Shown: positions 28,001-37,000 of the stretch, in pieces | Numbering within the stretch: the first letter of the stretch is position 1 | How the letters are laid out: each line of letters opens with the position of its first letter | Assembly: GCA_933228895.1 (NCBI GenBank) | Contig: OW121847.1 | Span: forward strand, 79,897,656-79,961,655 | DNA from: Platycnemis pennipes | Lineage: Eukaryota; Arthropoda; Insecta; Odonata; Platycnemididae | DNA length: 64,000 bases | Reading direction: 5' to 3' | Program-made: the position numbers and the translations under genes | The notes under the pieces: model-generated | Told to the model about the DNA's origin: nothing | The model's database searches: none | What the model saw: the letters and a program-made list of their open reading frames with translations, nothing else

Positions 28001-31000
28001 TATCATAGCACATAGATTGAAGATGATCCATCAATTATCAGTAAAAATCCATTGCTAAATGCTGAAAAGTACACAATTCATAAAGAAATAATAAAAGCTC
28101 GTTGTTAAAGTGTTGTCATCAGCAGGACCTAGAGTTATGCAACCAGTACGACAATCACGGCACAAATAAAAAAAATTTAATATCTCGATCTATTACAATG
28201 TAAAAAATGAGACGGGTAACGATAACTAATAGAGAATTTGACCGAATTTGATTTTTCTTGCGCATAAAATGCTGCACAAATTTGTATTACTTTGTCTTTA
28301 CGGAGCACAGAGACCCTATAGTTATGCAACCTGGACAACAAACACAGCTAAATCTACCATTCACTGGAGAAACTCCGTAGGTTTTTCACCGTGGACCAAA
28401 AATAGCGAAAAAACATTCACTGTGGTGAAATTCTCGCTATAGGTCACATTAGCTATAGCGGACTTCTAATGTACTTCAAAGACCTGGACACTTAGGGAAG
28501 AGATCAAGAAGAAAAAGGATGTTTATGAGAGGTGTTTTGGACAAGGATAGAACCAGAGTGATGGAGAAAAGGGAGGGCGAACGAGGAAAGTTAAGGATTT
28601 TGGCATAAGAGAGAAAGTTGCTGAAGGATATAAGAATGGAAGGCCTTTATGGCAGCAAGAATGCTAGGAAAGCTAGGAAAAGGGAGGGTTAGAATGGATA
28701 TTTTAGGTGGGATGATAAGAGGTAAATATTATTTATATCTGAAGAGAGAAGCACCATTGAAATAATTATAAATAGTATACAAATTCTATTAAAACTCATT
28801 CTTATCATTTTAACTAAAAATATTACCATAAAAGAAATCACTCTCCCAAGATTTGTGCAATTAAATATGAGTTGAAAAGGAGAGATGCATGTTAAAATGT
28901 GGGAGAAGGGAAAACATTTTCCGAGCTTTTGGAAACAAACCTCAGGGTCCTTAGTTAAAGCTTCAAGTAACCTGGACAAATCAGATATTACTTCTTCGGT
29001 AAAGTGAAGAGATTCTTTTAATAGAATAAAAACCAAAGAGGTCAAATTCTTCCGCACTTTTGAGACCCGATCCATTTTCCTCTTCCCAAGTGCTGAAATA
29101 AGGTCAGCCCTTAAACCCTCTCTCTTAAATAGATCTGCTACCTGATCCAAACAAAATAGTCTAATATCTAGCTTTTTATCTTGAAACCTAGAAAAGAAAA
29201 ACTGAATAAGTAACATCAAGTTCCACTTTGTTAATACAGACAAGCAGGTACCCTTAACAGGCAGTGGGGGTGAGTTATCATCAGGAAATTTATTGATAAT
29301 TTATAAGCAGATTCATTCAATGACAATGCATATTAACTGAAGAATCAATGAATTATCATGAGTTTTCATGCTTAATTTGTTTCATTCATCAAACAAGCAT
29401 AGACGTGTAAGCATTTCTTCCACATTAGATATATTCAATAGAAATTACAAATAAATTCATAAAATAAAATTGCAATATGCTTACTTACTTTAATCCATGC
29501 TAAAATAGTCAACAACAATTCTGTAATTTAGGCTTCATTTACTTATACCCAATTTATAAAACTTTGTTCAAGTTCATAAAAATGATCAAGCACTCAAGTG
29601 ATAAAAATAAACCTATGACTGTAGTCATAGCTGGGCCTTAAAGCGTTAATCCGTTAACCGTTAATTAACAAAGTTAACATATTGCTTAACAATTTAACTT
29701 TTAAGTTAAATCCAAAAACTATAACAGTCTTATTAACTTCCGTTAACTTTTAATTCCGTTAATTTAAGTCCGTTTCTTTTGTTCAGAGCCATCTGGATTG
29801 CCATGTAATAACCTGTTGAAGGAGTTGTGTTGAGAATGCAATCTAGAGAACTCAGCGTTTGTAATGCAATCAGACTTTTACACAACTTTTACAGACAAAA
29901 TTTACACAGTCAAGGCTCACGTTTCCACCCTAAACAATCTTAACACGTTCACTGAGGTGTGACCCACCGGTGGGTCACGCTAATGCGACTAGCGCCGGGG
30001 CCATAAAATTCTTTGAATTGCCGTAACTTGCGAGGAGTATTGTGAGAGTAGGAATCGAGAACTTCTTGATTGACTTCACCCAGAGGTTAGTCACAGTTCA
30101 AATAATAGACTACTATGTGACACTTAGTGTGACCCACCGGTGGGTCACGAACAAATTTACATATTAGCGTATTATATCCTAAATATGTTAATTTTTTTGT
30201 TTTCTTTTTGTTTTTTCTTCAAGTATATGCGATAGGACTGGCAATAGTTTTTTCACCATCTAATGGCAAAAAACTACAAAAACAAAATGTTGGTGAATCT
30301 TTTGGTATTGCAGCTACCGGTAGCGGCGTATCCCAAGATTTCTATTTCCACAATCAAATACAAACAGCGTCAGGTCCAACTTTATAGACGGAAACGGTAT
30401 ATTACTATGAAACTCCATACCACATGTGTATAAGTCTACATTACCTAAGCTATACTGTTTATTAAGTATTTTTGACCATGAAATCTTATTACGTTCATTG
30501 ACATTAAAAATACCTAAATGTTAAGCGGCATATAATTCAAAATTGCCTACAATTTTGATATAGAGTTTTAACTTTAACGGATAACTTTAACTCGCGTTAA
30601 CTTTTCCTCAAGATAACGATTTAACGATTAACGCAGTAAACTTTTTGAGTAGCTTGTAATGCATTAACGAAGTTAATTTTTGGATTAACTTTGCCCAGCT
30701 ATGACTTTGGTACATGTACTGCAGAACACATTTAAGTAAAGTTTGTAGAGAAATATACAATTGCTAATTAATATGCATGAATTTGAGAGGAAAGCTAAGT
30801 TTTGAAAGACCCTTCCAGTTCAGAGCAGCACATGCAAATCAAAATACTGAAAATCATTTCCATCTACCTATACAACAGTTGTACGTTCACCTTTATTGAG
30901 TAGTCGCAATGCACAATTTTTTAATGCTGTAAAAAAAGTGGATTGAAATAGAAACAGAAGGAAAAAACTCGAGTGGTTCCCACCTTCCAAGAAAGCCTTT

Positions 31001-34000
31001 CCACAGTGATGAGCAGACTTCATGTAGATCAACATTGGATGGTTGAGAGAATAGTTTTCCAAGAAACAGTATAAGAATACAACGGCATTTGTGTGGCATT
31101 GTGTACAGTGCACATTCTAGATTTTTTAAGATAGGAATAGTCAAATCATTGCAAATACTATGAAGTTTCCAAAGCCGAGCCATCCAATGCTTCATTTTGT
31201 CTAAGGTCGATGCACTTTCACCTTCTTCTAGCTGATCGCATTCAGATGCCATTGAAAGTTCCCTAAACATGACCTAAAATGCCAACCAAGTAAAACATGT
31301 CAGAACAAATATTATGACATTTCTTTATCATTTTCTGGGATACATTATCTACAGCATTTTGAACACCTTGGAATATTAATTACAAATGATAATTCCACAA
31401 AAGCAGTAAAACAATGTCATAGATGAGAAGGTTTATCCACAGCTTCCTTCTCAAGGAAGTGGAAGAGCTGTTCATTTACTTGACGACCCATTAAAAACCT
31501 TCAGCATTTACTGCTGGTTTCAACTAAACAAATACAATACTAATATTGGATTGAATTAAAAATTGATAAAATGCATAATAAAACAATATCTTTGAAAACT
31601 TAAGAGTCATCACTTTTGATGTTTGAAGGTGGTAAAGTCTCAGCATTGAATTACATATTTGGTGTATAGCAGATATGTACATGTGCTAGGTATAAAAAAT
31701 GATTATGGCATAAATATGTGATAATTGTCATATTTTTATTTACTAATTTGTTTGTTGTGATAAAGGATTGGATATTCAGGTGAGGCGACCAACAGCTGAG
31801 GTCATTTGCTCCATTTATTAGTGGGTTAGGAGTTTTCAGGAAACAGAGGAAGGGTGGAGAGAAACCCGATGTCGGCATTAGCCTACTCTTAACGAAAGGC
31901 GCCAAGGGGACCACGGCTTAACGGCCCATCCAATGAACGGAGTACTGAACTTGAAATGCCCTCCACTAGGCACTCAAGTAGGACCGGTTTTCCACTGAAA
32001 AATCCACCACTGCCGGGAATCGAACCCGGGCCCTCGGATTGGGAGGCCAGTACTCTAGCCACCACACCAACCCGATCCCCAATTGTTGTGATAATTTAAA
32101 TGTTTTTTTTATGATACATAGTTTACAATGTGTATTTATTACATTGCTTTAGAATAGTGAATGAAATGTTTACAGACCATTTATGTTTGTTTTGATATTA
32201 TTCTTGTTTATCTAGAACTTTGAACAAGTAATTCACTGGCCATTTATGTTTCTTTTTATATCAATATGTAATTGGGTTACTGCCTGTATTTGCTTGTACG
32301 TAACTTAAAACTAACTTAATTGTGATGCTGGTCAAGGATACTCGTTCATACGATATTTGATATTACGAAGTGTCGATTTTTCCGGTCCCATTGTCGTAAT
32401 ATCGAGTTTCTACTGTATAGTATTCATAGCACTTCTCCATTGTTTGCCTTACAGTGATTATCTAATCAATGGTACCTCTTTCACATCTAAAGTCATACTG
32501 ATATTCATCCGGAATGTCTTAAGAATATCTCCTCATTCCAGGAGAATACTGGTAAAGATATTGTATGCTATGTTCGACAACGTAATGTCTCTATAGTTTT
32601 TAAAGCCAAGTTTATCACCTTTGTTTAGGATATTGGGGAAATAATTCCTATTTTCCAATCATCTGGAAGTTCCTCACACTTCTAAATATTAGGCCAATAA
32701 GTGTAATGCACCATTATTTCTTTGCCTTTCCAAACTTTCAATTACCATCTCCATTGATTGAATGGGCACTTCCTGATCTGCACTATGAACTAGTATGTGT
32801 CGATGTACTTTTACTAGTATGCTTGTACAAGACAATATTACAAAAACATTTTTGAAAAAAACAAAAACTAACATTCATTGGAGGATCCACTATAGATTTT
32901 ATGACACACTTGCGAGAATAATAAGCCAATACATTAGTTTGCATAAATACATACTTTTCCAATGGCAGTTCCAAGACTATGTGGGTATTTTCTAATGAAC
33001 TCCATGGTCATATCATAGACTATTCTGTTGGATAACTTTTTCTTATTTTGGCAATTCACAAATATCATTTGAATCATCTCCTGGGGCAGATTTGGTGCAT
33101 GCTCAACTAAAGTACCAATAAGTGTTATTATTCTTTCTTTAGATGTTAATGTCAGGTCTGGACTGAAAGAAAAAGAATATAAAATACATTTTAAACATGT
33201 AGAGAAGGCAAATCATGCACATCATAAGTTAACTGTCAGTTTTAATAAAAATGTTCAAATTCCAAAGAAAAAGAATATAACTTATACTTACTGCGCAGCA
33301 TTTAGGACAGATGAAAACAAATGAACAATGGCTTGTTCGAGATTTCTCATATCACAAAATAATTCAATTACACCTTTCATTAGTAAAATTTCCAAAATTT
33401 TTTCCTGGTATTTATATACATCAATCCTTTCATGACTAACCATTTGAAGCTGATTGATTAGGAAAAGAAAAACTTTCTGAAAAAGGAAAACACTCACTAA
33501 ACAATATTTAGGAAGCTCTCAGAGTTCTTAAAAAAATAATGCCAGTAAAAACTATGACAAGATTTATTTGGGAATAGCCTAAACAACAGCATAAGAGGCA
33601 AAATGTCCTGTGAACACACATTAAAACCCTGTAATAAGGTTCCTGCATAAGACGTTTTCCTCTCTAAGATGTTTCATTTTAAAGTTCCAAATTACATAAT
33701 ATTCATAAGGTATACATTCCTTTCTTGATAAGCTTACCCGAATAAGAAATTCCAAACTCTCTGACCCTGGAAAAACTTCATAACAGTGTTCTTATGTACT
33801 CCTTATGAAATCCTAGATGTCAGTGAGTTGATTACCAAAATCAATCAACTAACTTTTCTTCTCTAGAACATTTTTTTCATTGATCTAACTGCAGCTCATG
33901 CAGTATGAAAGGCTCACCCATCACCCTACACATTTCATATAATTCTTTCCCTTTTCCTTTTTTAGTAGACATAATTCAAATGGTACTAAAAAAGGCATAT

Positions 34001-37000
34001 TACCCAACCAGTGAAGTAGCCACATAAAAACAACCTTAGGGAAGGCAGTGGAAAATCATCTTTCACTTCTACTATCTTTTCCATGGAGCATTGAGAAATA
34101 AAATCCGGCAACTACAATTGGCTCAACCCACTGGAGTGGATTTTCACCTAGCAGCAATAGAGGTAAGATCTTCACATGTGAGACCGAGAGAGATGTGACA
34201 GAAATAGAAACAAGAGCAGTGGAAGATTCAGAATAGGACCACAACAGTGAGTACAAGAGAAAATGTTAAAGGTTAATACTAAGAAAATATTAAACCTGGT
34301 AATACTAAAGTAAATTTGAGCACACATCCATTATTAACAGAGAACTAGTAACATGTACATATTAGGAAATGATATGGAGTAATACATGGATAGAGAATAG
34401 GGTATCAGGGACATCAATGGCGTGTGACAAATTGGCTCAATGCAAGATTAGGGAGAATTTGATTGTGTGCTAGTTAAAAAAAAGTTAATGAGTAAGAAAT
34501 ATGAATGAATTACGCAGCACAATGAACTAAACTTTACAATGCAGACGTTAAAATTTGAGTAATAAATAGATATACGTGATTAGTGCAGAGGATTACCAAA
34601 GGAAAATCACATTAGGTGAATGGAAGTTGATAAGTTAACATACAATAATAAAAAAATGGCTTTGGAAATGAATATAGAGTATATCATAATGTATTTGTTT
34701 GCTTTTAGGTTTTTGAGTGATATTATGGGTAAAATTCATGAAATGACTGAAGGAATAGGCAAGTCATTGGAAATTTACCAACAGCTCAGAAGGCATTAAG
34801 TCAGAAAAATGAAGAATCAGGTGGGGGAATCACCTTCAATAGAGTACAGCAAAGTTTCCACTTCATTCAATCTCAATTAACACATGCATGGAATACACGA
34901 TGAGAAAGACAATGGAAGAGCTGGACGTAGGACTGGTATAATCTCATAGGGTCCGTTGGATTTGCTGACAACCAAACTAAGAAGCCTAAGAAGTTATAGG
35001 GCTACAGTTAATGCTGAGCACAATAAAAGATCAGTACAATAAAAGATCAGTACAAGAATGATGGGATGAACATTCATCTCAGGCTAACTAAGGGAATTGG
35101 ATTTTCAAGAAATAATAGGCTAAATATTTAAGTTTTATGGCTTATTTTAAAGCAGACAGAACAATCTATTTTTCGGTTTTGTGCAAGATGAAAATGGAAG
35201 TGATAGCATAAAAATAGAATTCATTATGAGTTGACAAACCTTAGATTGGTTTGACAGAGTTCTCCACTGCATTCTTTAGCTAACCTCATCATACACACAA
35301 CTTCTCTCTTTCATAACAACCTGCTCCATATATCTCTTCCAAGGCATTCCTTTTCCATTTTTTTCATTCACTTTTCCCTTACAACTGTCTTCATCAGGCC
35401 ATCATGTCTCTTAATATGATTTGTTGACTTTCCCTTTCTTCTTCTTAGGATTTTAAGGAGTCTTCACTTATCCCCCACTCTTCTTAGGCTTCTTCCTTTG
35501 TCACTCAGTCAATTCATTTTATCTTCATCATTCTTCTGTAGTTGCACATTTCAAATGCTTCCAGCCTTGACTTCTCTACTGCTGTTATTGTCCATGCCTC
35601 ACTGCCATGAAGAAACATGCTCCAGATGTGTGTTCTAATGAAGTGTTCCATGACTTCCATGCTTGTATTTTCATTACTTCCATTTACTTATACGTACAGC
35701 TGTACTTAAGTAATAAGTACAAAAGAAGAACCTATAGGTTCTCCTTTTGTTTTAATGCCCTAGGTTTAGCCCTAGGGCATTCCTCTTTCTGTTTCTGCCA
35801 TCAACAAAATGTCATCGGCAAATCTCAGTATGCTAATTTTATCCCCATGAGTATTGACTCCTGAAGTCTTCTTTTTGCTTTCATAATTGGCTTCATCAAT
35901 GTGAACATTGAGAGTACTAGAGACAGTGCACAACCTGGTCTCACTCACTACCAATTCTTGCCTCTTTACTATTGAATCCTGATTTGATCACAGCCACCTA
36001 GTTTTTGTACAAACTGTGGATAATTCTTTGATCATAGCATGATACTCCAATTTCCTTTTGAATCCTGTGCATTGAATTTCAATCCACATTGTCAAAGGTC
36101 TTCTCCTAATCTACAACAAATGATTCTTCTCGATTCTCTATATACAGCCTGGTAGCTACTTCGCTTCTCTTGTATCCTTGTTTATACTAAATACCAATGG
36201 GTTTTATTCCATGTACACCTCTGCATTTCATTTTATTCTTCTGTAGGAGATCTTAGTAAATAAATCTTCACATCAGGCTTACATTCCTAAAATTTTCACA
36301 GTACGTGGCCTTCTTTTGGGAAAAAGGATGAATTATATGTTCTTTTCTAAATCAGCAGGTAACCTCCAGTAGAGTACATATTTCATATGGTTTTGTATAG
36401 CCACAGTTTATTGTCGTCTATCTATATATGTTAATTTTGTAGCATGTCAGTCGGTCCGTTATTCTGTATCCGGTTTGTTTCGTTCTCTCCCAATTTATGA
36501 GCTAAAATAGTGAGGTTGGTGCATTGAGTGCAGATTTTCTGTCTACATGATTTGGTAGTAGTTCTGGATTTTTAGAAGTTAGTGGTGCAGAGAAAAATGC
36601 AAAGGAAAATATCGGTTTTTCCCTATCTTTTAACATGAGAATCCAGTTGCTATGCAAATTTGTTTGCGTTGCTAAGTAGGTAAAGGTGTTTACGATTTTG
36701 GTAAAGGGACAAAAATTGGATTGAAGAAGTTGAAGAAAGTGGAATTTGTTTCATAAATCAATTTTGTAAGTACGAAAATATTAATTAACGTTTTCAATGT
36801 GCAGATAGTGAAATAAAACAATTTTTGCCTACCAGCCCCGAACTTGTGTATGAATTGTGAATTTCAAAGCTAGGCATTTTGAAGTACTTTTCCAATAGTT
36901 GCAAGAAGGTTATAAAACATTTATTATGTATTAATGTTTGTTGCTAAATCAGCAGGTTAATTCACAAATATACCCACCATTTTAAAATTATCAATGGCTG

